Shown here: positions 20,576 to 28,390 of the stretch, in pieces | Layout of the letters: the number at the start of each line of letters is the position of its first letter | How positions within the stretch are numbered: the stretch's first letter is position 1 | Source of the DNA: an uncultured Porphyromonadaceae bacterium | Lineage (GTDB): Bacteria > Bacteroidota > Bacteroidia > Bacteroidales > Muribaculaceae | Reading direction: 5' to 3' | Length of the DNA: 64,000 nucleotides | Assembly: GCA_902491625.1 (NCBI GenBank) | Contig: CABUIO010000001.1 | Location: 186,001 to 250,000 of the forward strand | Position numbers and translations under genes: made by a program | Notes under the pieces: model-generated | The model's database searches: none | The model's input: the letters and a program-made list of their open reading frames with translations, nothing else | What the model was told of the DNA's origin: nothing

Positions 20576-21507
20576 TGCTTGTAATACTCTTTAATAAACT
20601 GAGAAGGCGAGCTGCAAAATGCCTTCAACATCCTTGCGGCATAACGCAGGTACTTGCCGTCGCGCCGCAGATACGTGGCTTCGGCAAGGGAATTGCGCAT
20701 CGCGATGTGAGCGAGCCACTGCCTGTCGAGACCGCGGTATTTCCCATCGTAAAGATTGCCAAGTCCACGGAGCACTTCAAGATGTCTCTCGTCAATCATT
20801 TTGGCGTCCGCAGAGTACGATATGCCGCCACGATGGATGCGGTAGACACTCCACCACTCGCGGAAACAATACACCTTTCCTGCATTGTAGAGCGCGAGGA
20901 ATAGAGCCAAGTCGGTGAAACATGTCGTCCCGAAAAGAGAATTCAGCTCTTTGTCATCGGTCAGAATTTCGGTGCGCATCACAGTTGTCGCGGTCTGTAT
21001 CTGAGACTCGATAAGGATGTCGAAAAGCGAGAGGCGCCGCGAATGGCGCAGATTGAACATCACCTCCCCGGAATTGTTTCCGGTCTCGTCTTTCAGATTG
21101 TAATGATGGAAGCAAGCTGTATAGTCAGGGTGCGAATCCAGAAAATCGACCTGACACTGAAGTTTGCCGTCGAAAGTCCAGTAGTCGTCCCCCTCGCAGA
21201 TCGCGACATATTTCGGTTTTCTCTTCCTCAGAATCGGAATGATGCTGTCATTGAAATGCGACCTTCCCTTTGAGAACTGATTTTCGTCGAAATATATAGG
21301 CGTAAAGATATGTGGATAGGCGGCGACATATTCCTTGATTATAGCCCTCGTTCCGTCGGTCGATGCATCGTCGCCGACAATGGCCTCGATCGGGAAACTG
21401 ACACGTTGCCTGACGATGCTCTCAAGACAATCGCGCAGGAAGGGTTCGTGATTGTAGGTCAGCGTCACGACCGCGACTTTCGGAGTGTCGTCGCATTCCC
21501 CTCTCAT
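20566..21507 (-). CDS. Family 2 glycosyltransferase
   Basis: A 313-residue GT-A protein: VAVVTLTYNHEPFLRDCLES, IEAIVGDDASTDGTRAIIKE, PKYVAICEGDDYWTFDGKLQ (EGDDYW metal motif) and HPDYTACFHHYNLKDE. The EGDDYW form is common in capsule and O-antigen transferases. It begins 4 bp inside the end of the UpxY-like gene and ends 10 bp inside the next transferase. Likely the first transferase gene translated in the operon. Confidence 0.92.
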   Translation of the reverse strand: MRGECDDTPKVAVVTLTYNHEPFLRDCLESIVRQRVSFPIEAIVGDDASTDGTRAIIKEYVAAYPHIFTPIYFDENQFSKGRSHFNDSIIPILRKRKPKYVAICEGDDYWTFDGKLQCQVDFLDSHPDYTACFHHYNLKDETGNNSGEVMFNLRHSRRLSLFDILIESQIQTATTVMRTEILTDDKELNSLFGTTCFTDLALFLALYNAGKVYCFREWWSVYRIHRGGISYSADAKMIDERHLEVLRGLGNLYDGKYRGLDRQWLAHIAMRNSLAEATYLRRDGKYLRYAARMLKAFCSSPSQFIKEYYKQWQ

Positions 21508-22052
21508 TCTTCCTCCTCCGCTATCGGTTCTACCATCGAAGGATGAATGAATCCTGTGGCCACGGCAATCACGCCGGGAATCTCCACCACGATGCGGCGG
21601 TCGCCTTTCACCCTGACAAAACGCCCTTCGTAGCCTTTCATCGGACCGGCGATGATACGCACATGCTGCCCTTTGGTCCAGTTCACCGGATTCGGGGGCA
21701 GATAGATAAGCTGTTCGTCGGAGGAACCCGACACACCGATGAAATTCTTCATCGCCATGTCGCCGACCACAAGTGGCTTGCCTGTGGCACAGTCCTTCCA
21801 GGGGAAGAAATGTATCTTAGAATGCTCCTGTGCTTTAGCCATTTCCTCTGCTCCCATGCGCGAGAACACGATTCCGGCCACTGCAGGATACAGTTCCAGG
21901 ACACTGCGCGAGCCTTTGACACGTCGACGACGCGCAAGAGGAACGAAGCACTCCTTGCGCATCCGCTCAAGTTCGTAGCGAAGCTTCAGCTCCTGACGCC
22001 CCGCACAGCGAAGCACATACCATACCTTATCCTCTCTTGCGGTCTTGCTCAT
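21504..22052 (-). CDS. UpxY-like transcription antiterminator (NusG family)
   Basis: A 182-residue NusG-type protein: an NGN domain at about residues 8-110 (VWYVLRCAGRQELKLRYELE, then PAVAGIVFSRM) and a KOW domain near the C-terminus (KGQHVRIIAGPMKGYEGRFV). In Bacteroides, UpxY proteins head capsule operons and let RNA polymerase pass leader terminators of their own locus. Here it is the first gene of the glycan operon, with no UpxZ partner visible. Start is ATG 22052, 6 nt after a TAAATTTG box; the in-frame extension to 22130 lies upstream of the promoter. Confidence 0.88.
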   Translation of the reverse strand: MSKTAREDKVWYVLRCAGRQELKLRYELERMRKECFVPLARRRRVKGSRSVLELYPAVAGIVFSRMGAEEMAKAQEHSKIHFFPWKDCATGKPLVVGDMAMKNFIGVSGSSDEQLIYLPPNPVNWTKGQHVRIIAGPMKGYEGRFVRVKGDRRIVVEIPGVIAVATGFIHPSMVEPIAEEEE

Positions 22053-22058
22053 AGTTCG

Positions 22059-22066
22059 CAAATTTA
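22059..22066 (-). promoter_or_regulatory. -7 box of the glycan operon
   Basis: TAAATTTG on the minus strand, then CGAACT and ATG 22052. With so short a leader, an UpxY-type leader terminator upstream of this gene is not possible from this promoter. Confidence 0.65.
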
Positions 22067-22153
22067 CTACTTTTTTTCGGGAAATGCACTTCCAAGCGCA
22101 TTTCGAAGTGTTTCGCAGACGTCGACACACATCTTCCTGTCAGAAATTTTCAC

Positions 22154-22161
22154 TACCTTTG
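22154..22161 (+). promoter_or_regulatory. -7 box of the DUF362 gene
   Basis: TACCTTTG, with a leader of about 28 nt ending CCTAAGGAT before ATG 22195. It is back to back with the glycan-operon promoter about 90 bp away. Confidence 0.65.
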
Positions 22162-22194
22162 CGACACTACGCAAAAACCTAAAATCCTAAGGAT

Positions 22195-23205
22195 ATGAAA
22201 TTTTCAGCAATTTTCCTCACACTTGCCGCAGGCACACTCCTTTCGACAGCCTGCGCCCAGACTGAAACGACCGTAAAACAGAATTATGCCGATCCTTCGC
22301 GTCCGGCAGTCGTATATTTCACTTCCGACATAAGTTCTGAAGGACTTGTAAAGGTCTATGAAGCCCTCGGTGTTACCCCCTCAGGACGCGTGGCCGTGAA
22401 GATCAGCACCGGCGAATCGGAGAAAAGCCATCAGCTTGACCCTCAGCTGATCAAGGATCTCGTGCAGAACGTAGGAGGTACCCTCGTGGAGTGCAATACC
22501 GCATACCACGGCAGCCGCTATACGACCGAAGACCATCTTAAAGCAATCGCCGAACGCGGTTACAACGACATCGCGACGGTCGACATCATGGACTCCGAGG
22601 GCGACATGACAATCCCCATGCAGGACACGACATGGATGAAACACAACATCGTCGGCAAGCATCTTGACAACTACGACTACCTGATCAATCTCGCACACTT
22701 CAAGGGACACGCAATGGGCGGATTCGGAGGCGTGCTCAAGAATCAGAGCATCGGCGTGGCCAGCCGCAACGGCAAAGCCTACATCCACACTGCCGGCGCC
22801 TATGACACCGCCGACGACAACGCGGCATTCAAGAATCCCCACGGTCAGGACGCTTTCATCGAGTCGATGGCAGGTGCCGCACAGTCTGTCCACAACTACT
22901 TCAGCGACCGCAACGGCATCATCTACATCGACGTGATGAACAACATGTCGGTGGACTGCGACTGCAACGGCAATCCCGCGACACCGGAGATGGCCAATAT
23001 CGGCATCCTCGCATCGACCGATCCCGTGGCTCTTGACAAGGCTTGCCTCGACCTCGTATTCAACCATCAGAACACACCCGAGGACAACAACGCCGCACTG
23101 ATCGAGCGTATCAACTCTCGCCACGGCACCCACATCATCGACTACGCCGAGAAGATCGGCCTGGGCACCACCAACTACACTCTGGTAGACATCGACAAGA
23201 AATAA
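22195..23205 (+). CDS. Exported DUF362 protein
   Basis: A 336-residue protein with an N-terminal signal (MKFSAIFLTLAAGTLLSTAC, possible lipobox, or cleavage after CAQ). The body is a DUF362 domain: RVAVKISTGESEKSHQLDP, ECNTAYHGSRYTTEDH, YLINLAHFKGHAMGGFGGVL and NIGILASTDPVALDKACLDL. The conserved H, K and G residues around LAHFKGH are the family hallmark; DUF362 is often fused to ferredoxin domains, but no CxxC clusters are present here. Biochemical role unknown. It is a single-gene transcript by spacing. Confidence 0.88.
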   Translation: MKFSAIFLTLAAGTLLSTACAQTETTVKQNYADPSRPAVVYFTSDISSEGLVKVYEALGVTPSGRVAVKISTGESEKSHQLDPQLIKDLVQNVGGTLVECNTAYHGSRYTTEDHLKAIAERGYNDIATVDIMDSEGDMTIPMQDTTWMKHNIVGKHLDNYDYLINLAHFKGHAMGGFGGVLKNQSIGVASRNGKAYIHTAGAYDTADDNAAFKNPHGQDAFIESMAGAAQSVHNYFSDRNGIIYIDVMNNMSVDCDCNGNPATPEMANIGILASTDPVALDKACLDLVFNHQNTPEDNNAALIERINSRHGTHIIDYAEKIGLGTTNYTLVDIDKK

Positions 23206-23230
23206 CCCTTCCGACAAATTATCTGTGACA

Positions 23231-23263
23231 AAGGCCGTGTTTTTTTCCCCCCGACACGACCTT
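23231..23263. other. Hairpin after the DUF362 gene
   Basis: AAGGCCGTGT (23231-23240) pairs, with one G-U, with ACACGACCTT (23254-23263). The loop is T-rich. There is no T-run after the stem, so terminator function is uncertain. Confidence 0.4.
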
Positions 23264-23354
23264 TGCTGCATAAAAAATGGAGTCATCGACACATCGCGTG
23301 CAGATGACTCCGGACAATTCTTATGTCAGGTTATGGTCCTGTATTCCCTTTTCG

Positions 23355-23780
23355 TCATAACTCATCAACGCGCTCCATAAGCTTCGCGAGGGCGGCACTG
23401 TTGGCTCTGTCAAGCTTACCTTCGCTGTCGGCCACCGATAGAAGCGTGGCAAAACCTGTCAGAAGTTCCATCTGATCCTTGCTTTTCTCAATGAAGCGAT
23501 CAGATTCTCCAAGTGCGTCATACTCGTCGGCTGCGTCGAGCATTTCGTTGATGAATCTGAGCATGTAGGCATATTCGGCCTGAGTGAAATCGTTGACATC
23601 CACATTGTCGTTCTCGCATTTTTCGCTGATGCGCTCAAGCATGTCGATGCCGTCGCCCTGAAGGCAGGGAATCATGACGATGCCATCCATCGCGGGGAGC
23701 GAGGTGTAGACCGAAGCACCGGCGTTCTGGCAGAATCCGAAAAGGCAGACTGCCACTGCAAATAAAATCTTCTTAATCAT
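23355..23780 (-). CDS. Small exported helical protein, paralogue of the next gene upstream
   Basis: A 141-residue protein with a signal peptide (MIKKILFAVAVCLFGFCQNA, cleaved near GAS). The mature part is acidic and helical: DFTQAEYAYMLRFINEMLDA, ADEYDALGESDRFIEKSKD. The second half lines up with the lipoprotein encoded 31 bp upstream (Y-x-F/Y-M, N-x-M-x-DAA-x-E-x-DA, then G-F-x-x-LL-x-x-A). The two probably arose by duplication. No known family recognised; function unknown. Confidence 0.7.
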   Translation of the reverse strand: MIKKILFAVAVCLFGFCQNAGASVYTSLPAMDGIVMIPCLQGDGIDMLERISEKCENDNVDVNDFTQAEYAYMLRFINEMLDAADEYDALGESDRFIEKSKDQMELLTGFATLLSVADSEGKLDRANSAALAKLMERVDEL

Positions 23781-23810
23781 TATTTCAATTATTAAAGGTT
23801 GAATTTTTTG

Positions 23811-24335
23811 TTAAAGATTTGCGGCTCTCTCGGCACGGCGCATGAGGAGCGCATAGTCATGGGAATTGCTGCTGTCGAGAAGATTCTGAGAATTGGCATA
23901 CTCCAGAAGCTGAGAGAATCCGATAAGGATCTCTTCAAACTCCTTATACTCCTCCAGCCACTCATCAGAGATGCCTTGTGCGTCGGCTTCTTCGGCAGCA
24001 TCCATCATCATGTTGCAGAAATTTATCATGAAAGTGTAGTCGGACTGGGAAAGATCCTCAATGCTGAAATTGGGATTATCGCATTTCTCGGCAATGGACA
24101 TAAGTTTGCGGTAGTTGGCGTTGCCGGTGTAATCGGCAAGCCCGGCCTCTGCAGAACCTGAGCCGCCGGAAGGAATCTCCTCCATCTTCACCGGCTCGGA
24201 TGCCGCAGAATTAGTCACTTCCGTTTCCGTATCCTTGTCCTTGTCCCACGGACGCTTCTTGGTTTCGCCACCGCTGCAACTGCTGAATAATGCCGTAGCC
24301 GCAATCGCGAATGTGAAAATTAAAGTCTTTTTCAT
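23811..24335 (-). CDS. Small lipoprotein, paralogue of the downstream gene
   Basis: A 174-residue lipoprotein: MKKTLIFTFAIAATALFSSC lipobox, a low-complexity linker (KKRPWDKDKDTETEV to GSGSAEAG), then a helical domain with DLSQSDYTFMINFCNMMMDA and AEEADAQGISDEWLEEYKEF. The domain matches that of the downstream secreted protein. Its ATG overlaps the stop of the upstream membrane-protein gene (ATGA). Part of a four-gene leftward operon starting at 26058. Function unknown. Confidence 0.75.
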   Translation of the reverse strand: MKKTLIFTFAIAATALFSSCSGGETKKRPWDKDKDTETEVTNSAASEPVKMEEIPSGGSGSAEAGLADYTGNANYRKLMSIAEKCDNPNFSIEDLSQSDYTFMINFCNMMMDAAEEADAQGISDEWLEEYKEFEEILIGFSQLLEYANSQNLLDSSNSHDYALLMRRAERAANL

Positions 24336-24928
24336 CTATCTGTATTCTGTTTGGTTTGTTGGTTTCTGTTCAGGGCGTTTTGGAATATCTCCACTACGGC
24401 GTCGGCCTTTCCTTCGGGAATGGTGCTGTAGGGAATATACAGGAATCCTGCGCCCTCTCCGGCGTCGCGCAGCCAGACAGTAAGGGCGTTTATGCCGCAT
24501 TGAAGTCCGACGACACGTTCCATCGGTATGTTGTCCGTACGATCTTCAACAGTGACAGGCACACGCCTGTCATTATCGTCGACAGCTTCTTCGGATGCAT
24601 CCCGTTCGCCGGAGAAAAGGGAGGGACGCCATCGTACCGTCACGCTGCCGGACATTATCTCCACGGTATGCTCCATGAGGTTCATGGCGATGTCGCGTGT
24701 GAGCGAATGGCGCACATAAAGCCACATCAGCATCATCGGAAATACGATGAACACAAGCGTCAGTGCCAGAAATCCCCACCGCCAGTCGAGGGTGAAACCC
24801 ATGACGAGAAGTACCGCAAAAAGGATGGCTGTAACTGCTACAGGCACACGCATATAGCGCATGGCGACAACGCGTAGCATTCTGCCGGTGCCGAGACTGT
24901 AGGACTCCAATGAAATCTTTGCACTCAT
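24332..24928 (-). CDS. Two-helix membrane protein with a YcxB-like layout
   Basis: A 198-residue inner-membrane protein. Two transmembrane segments lie at about residues 28-47 and 50-72 (VPVAVTAILFAVLLVMGFTL and WGFLALTLVFIVFPMMLMWL), followed by a soluble beta-rich domain ending in FLYIPYSTIPEGKADAVVEI. This layout, with a C-terminal stretch like RVVGLQCGINALTVWL, resembles YcxB-like proteins of unknown function. It overlaps both neighbours by 4 bp. Alternative: an unrelated small membrane regulator. Confidence 0.7.
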   Translation of the reverse strand: MSAKISLESYSLGTGRMLRVVAMRYMRVPVAVTAILFAVLLVMGFTLDWRWGFLALTLVFIVFPMMLMWLYVRHSLTRDIAMNLMEHTVEIMSGSVTVRWRPSLFSGERDASEEAVDDNDRRVPVTVEDRTDNIPMERVVGLQCGINALTVWLRDAGEGAGFLYIPYSTIPEGKADAVVEIFQNALNRNQQTKQNTDR

Positions 24929-26058
24929 CGCTTGCCTTTGTTTCGTTTTGACTTGACAAGACGATAGACCTCAAGATTCTGCTTCCTGAGCGTCTGGCTT
25001 ATTCCAGTGCCTTTGTCGTTATGGAGCATCAGCATGTCGATATAGACCTGCTTCTCCCCTCCCTGACGGTGAAACACCTTGTCGCGCAACGCCTTGGACT
25101 TGTTACCGAATGCGCTCGTGCCTCCTCTCTGTATGCCGCGCAATCCCTCGTCTACACCTCCTGGAGCACACCAGACAGGAACTATCTCTGCACACGGCGG
25201 ATAGCCGAGGGCTGTCCACATTATATATTCGCGGCTCACCATGCCGGGAGTCACCTCTTCAGGTGATTCCACCGGAGGACAACCCTCCACGACCACGGTG
25301 GCAGTGGTCTTGTAGCGCGGGATGAACCCTTCGTCCACCACGAGACCTTTCTCAGTTGAGAAATCACGTTTAAGCGTAGCATTATAGAATGAGCGGGAAA
25401 GAGTTTCGGTCAGCAACTCGGGTGAAACAGCATGAGCTTTTGCGGCGGAATCAAGGAGATGGACGGCATCGGCCTCGCGGGTAAAACCATAGCCCTCGCC
25501 GGGACGTCCGGAATGGCTGTAGTTGGAGCGTACAAGATAGCCGTCTGGTGAGTCTGCCACGTCGTAGCGTGTGAAGCGGCTGTTGTTCGTCTCGAAGTAT
25601 GCCGCGCCGCCGAAAGCGTCGATCACACCGAAATTGGCCTCGACGCCGAGCGGACGCGGAAGTCTGTCGAGCAATTCCTCAAATTCGTCGACACTCGTGC
25701 ATGTCCGCAACGCGAGCGACATAATCTCGCCCTCACGATCCATCTTGCTCTGCGGCACGTTGTCATCCTTCAGATTATAACTTGCCGTGTTCATCACTGC
25801 AAATCCCATCATGTTCATGCCGATCCACGCCTCCCTGCAATCGCGGTCGGAAGCGTTAAAAAGAGCGACATAGGAGTAGGAGCCGTCGGTGAAAGTAATC
25901 AGTTCGACCTTGTTGTCGGTGGCCGAAGTGTCGCGGTTTTTCCACAGGAGCGGTCGGCCGTCGGCAGTAGCCGCACCGGAAATGACAGCGGAAGTGCATC
26001 CCAAGGCGGAGATAACCGACAGAGTCACAATCGATATTAGAAATGAGATACGCAACAT
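24925..26058 (-). CDS. C45/acyltransferase-type Ntn hydrolase, exported
   Basis: A 377-residue protein with a signal peptide (LRISFLISIVTLSVISALG) followed at once by CTSAVISGAATADGRPLLWK. In penicillin acyl-transferase and related Ntn hydrolases the catalytic cysteine becomes the mature N-terminus; here Cys21 would be exposed by signal cleavage itself. WKNRDT supplies the usual Arg-Asp pair. GMNMMGFAVMNTASYN and LVRSNYSHSGRPG fit the family (choloylglycine-hydrolase-like and C45). It probably hydrolyses an amide in the periplasm; the substrate is unknown. The first gene of the operon, with TATATTTG 4 nt before the ATG. Confidence 0.85.
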   Translation of the reverse strand: MLRISFLISIVTLSVISALGCTSAVISGAATADGRPLLWKNRDTSATDNKVELITFTDGSYSYVALFNASDRDCREAWIGMNMMGFAVMNTASYNLKDDNVPQSKMDREGEIMSLALRTCTSVDEFEELLDRLPRPLGVEANFGVIDAFGGAAYFETNNSRFTRYDVADSPDGYLVRSNYSHSGRPGEGYGFTREADAVHLLDSAAKAHAVSPELLTETLSRSFYNATLKRDFSTEKGLVVDEGFIPRYKTTATVVVEGCPPVESPEEVTPGMVSREYIMWTALGYPPCAEIVPVWCAPGGVDEGLRGIQRGGTSAFGNKSKALRDKVFHRQGGEKQVYIDMLMLHNDKGTGISQTLRKQNLEVYRLVKSKRNKGKR

Positions 26059-26062
26059 TTTG

Positions 26063-26070
26063 CAAATATA
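26063..26070 (-). promoter_or_regulatory. -7 box of the Ntn hydrolase operon
   Basis: TATATTTG on the minus strand, then CAAA and ATG 26058; the leader would be absent or nearly so. Confidence 0.6.
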
Positions 26071-26263
26071 ATAATTAATGGCATAACCTCCAAATCAGCA
26101 TAACAGAAGTATAAAAAGTTAAATATCGTTGCAACAGTGTTAATACACCATTTACTTCTCAACCTTACGCATTGCCGCTTGTTTTAGTAGTACAAAGAGG
26201 GAAAAAGAGAACCTCTTGAAGGTGGTATGTTAACCGGATTTTATACAACGCGAAGAATTATGA

Positions 26264-26440
26264 TTTGAATAGTACACTGACTTTTCCGTCATATACAACA
26301 GCAGAACGATGACATAGCAATATGGATGATAATATCCGTCTGTTCGTGAGAATTGGCGGATATGATTATAAGTTTTAGTTAGATATAGTTTATAGTAGAG
26401 AGACGGGGAGCGGACCGGAATGGCTCGCTCTCCGTTTTTT
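26264..26440 (+). ncRNA. Candidate small RNA upstream of mutL
   Basis: The 26059-26461 gap has no gene I can support, yet carries two stem-loops ending in a terminator that points rightward, where no gene precedes it. Stem 1: ATAATATCCG (26329-26338) with CGGATATGAT (26357-26366), one mismatch. Stem 2 is the terminator. A possible -33 TTTG lies at 26264-26267, but no good TAnnTTTG follows, so the 5' end is a guess. Confidence 0.35.
26404..26440 (+). terminator. Orphan Rho-independent terminator
   Basis: CGGGGAGCG (26404-26412) pairs with CGCTCTCCG (26426-26434), with one G-U, followed by TTTTTT (26435-26440). On the minus strand no U-run follows, so it does not serve mutL. Confidence 0.75.
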
Positions 26441-26461
26441 ATGGCTGTTTCAGCAGGAAAT

Positions 26462-28390
26462 CTATTTCAGGAGAGAGGCGAGTTCGGCGGTGGTGAGGGT
26501 GTGCATCACGGCGTTGCCTGTGGGCGTGAACATCGGATCGGGAAGACTGAGCAGCTCGCTGAGGAGATGCTCCATCTCGGAGGCGGTGAGCACCTGTCCC
26601 CCTTTCACAGCGTTGCTCCTTGCGGCTGCCAACGCGACACGGCGCAGCGTTCTGTCGCTGTCGGGGGTGGCTTCTTTGCCGTAATCGGTATTGTCGTCGT
26701 CACTGGTGGCGGCAATGATCCTTGCGATAAGGTCGGCGGCATCGGTGTCGGAGGGAAGCATCGGAGGCACACCCTCGACATGCCATCCCTCTTCGTCATG
26801 TTCGATCACGAACCCGAGACGGCGCAAATCGCCGGCCATTGCCACAAGGATATTTTCCTGTGCAGGGTCGATATGCAACGGCTCCGTAAAGATAACTCTC
26901 TGAGTGGCGTCGGCACCAGAGGAACGCGCGGCTCCGGCCATATAGCGTTCGTATAGCACCTTCACATGTGCGCGATATTGGTCCACGACAAGGAGACCTT
27001 CACGCGAAGTGGTGATGATGTATTTTCCGGAGCATTGCAGACACATCGGAATCTCGCGTCCGGCGGTCTCCTCGTCGAAAATCGAATCCTGAAGATTCTT
27101 TTCCGGAGCGGAAGCTGTCGCCCCGGTACCGGAATTCCGGTCGTCGGAAGCGGCGTTCATGAAGTCGGCATAGAGTCTGTCCCAGTTGGAGGAAGGACGC
27201 GAGCCTACATTCCGTCCGCTGTCGAAACGACGCTTAGAGAAGCCGCCTGCGGAACTCTTCTCCTCAAAAGGATTATAGTCACGGTCGCTGCGGAAAGGAT
27301 TGTAGCCGCTGTCCACACCCTGCGACGGAGAAGCCACGAAATCGCCGGGACGCGCCGGATTGACCGACAGAGCGTCGGTGCTGAAATCGATGCTCGGCGC
27401 GGCGGCGAACTTTCCCAGCGCACTCTTAACGGCCGCCTGAAGGATCGGCCATATTGTCTGTTCGTTCTCAAACTTTATCTCCTGCTTAGTGGGATGTATG
27501 TTGACGTCGATCGTCTCGGGATCCACCTCGAACCGCAGGAAGAAGCAGGGTCGGGTGTCAGCAGCGATAAGTCCCTCATAAGCCGACTCAATAGCCTTGC
27601 GGAAATAGGGATGCTGCATGTTACGGCCGTTGACGATGAGATATTGCAGGGCGTTGCGGCGGCGCGCATATTCCGGGCGCGAGACGAAACCGCTGATTTT
27701 CACGACAGATGTATCAACCTCGACCGGGAGAAGCTGGAGATTGAGGTTGTTTTTCCAGATGTCGGCGATGCGCTGCTTGAAACTTCCGGGACGGAGGTCG
27801 ATGCGGCGGTTGCCGGTGTCGATGCTCATCCGGACGTTGTGGTTGACGAGCGCCAGCCGCTCGAATTCCCGCATGATGTTGGCTAACTCGACTGTGTCTG
27901 AGCGCAGGAACTTGCGGCGTGCGGGAACGTTGAAGAAAAGATTGCGGACAGATATGTTGCACCCCTTGGCGCAGACATCAGGCTCCTGACTCTCCTTTTT
28001 CGAGGCGGTGATGACAAGGCGCGTGCCGAGTTCGGCATCTGCGGCCATAGTACGCAGCTCGACCGTGGAGATGGCGCAAATAGACGGCAATGCCTCGCCA
28101 CGGAATCCCATTGTGTGGAGCGCAAAAAGGTCGGAGGCTGCGGAGATCTTCGATGTTGCGTGGCGCTCGAAAGCCATTCGGGCGTCAGTCGGAGTCATAC
28201 CTTTGCCGTTGTCCACGACCTGAATCAGTGTCTTGCCGGCGTCCTTGACCACGATCTGCACCTCAGTGGCGCCGGCATCGATAGAATTTTCAACAAGCTC
28301 CTTTACCACCGACGCAGGACGCTGCACGACCTCGCCGGCGGCTATCTGGTTGGCCACGGAATCAGGCAGTTGTCTGATAATATCACTCAT
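26462..28390 (-). CDS. mutL: DNA mismatch repair protein MutL
   Basis: A 642-residue protein. The GHKL ATPase domain is clear: ELVENSIDAGATEVQIVVKD, VVDNGKGMTPTDARMAFERH and TMGFRGEALPSICAISTVEL, then NVRNLFFNVPARRKFLRSD-type sequence. A linker rich in S, D and R (about residues 345-440) precedes the C-terminal dimerisation domain. MutL couples MutS mismatch recognition to strand removal. The endonuclease motif DQHA(x)2E(x)4E is not intact: the site reads DQYRAHVKVLYERY. It overlaps the OstA-like gene by 4 bp and is the last gene of the operon. Confidence 0.97.
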   Translation of the reverse strand: MSDIIRQLPDSVANQIAAGEVVQRPASVVKELVENSIDAGATEVQIVVKDAGKTLIQVVDNGKGMTPTDARMAFERHATSKISAASDLFALHTMGFRGEALPSICAISTVELRTMAADAELGTRLVITASKKESQEPDVCAKGCNISVRNLFFNVPARRKFLRSDTVELANIMREFERLALVNHNVRMSIDTGNRRIDLRPGSFKQRIADIWKNNLNLQLLPVEVDTSVVKISGFVSRPEYARRRNALQYLIVNGRNMQHPYFRKAIESAYEGLIAADTRPCFFLRFEVDPETIDVNIHPTKQEIKFENEQTIWPILQAAVKSALGKFAAAPSIDFSTDALSVNPARPGDFVASPSQGVDSGYNPFRSDRDYNPFEEKSSAGGFSKRRFDSGRNVGSRPSSNWDRLYADFMNAASDDRNSGTGATASAPEKNLQDSIFDEETAGREIPMCLQCSGKYIITTSREGLLVVDQYRAHVKVLYERYMAGAARSSGADATQRVIFTEPLHIDPAQENILVAMAGDLRRLGFVIEHDEEGWHVEGVPPMLPSDTDAADLIARIIAATSDDDNTDYGKEATPDSDRTLRRVALAAARSNAVKGGQVLTASEMEHLLSELLSLPDPMFTPTGNAVMHTLTTAELASLLK

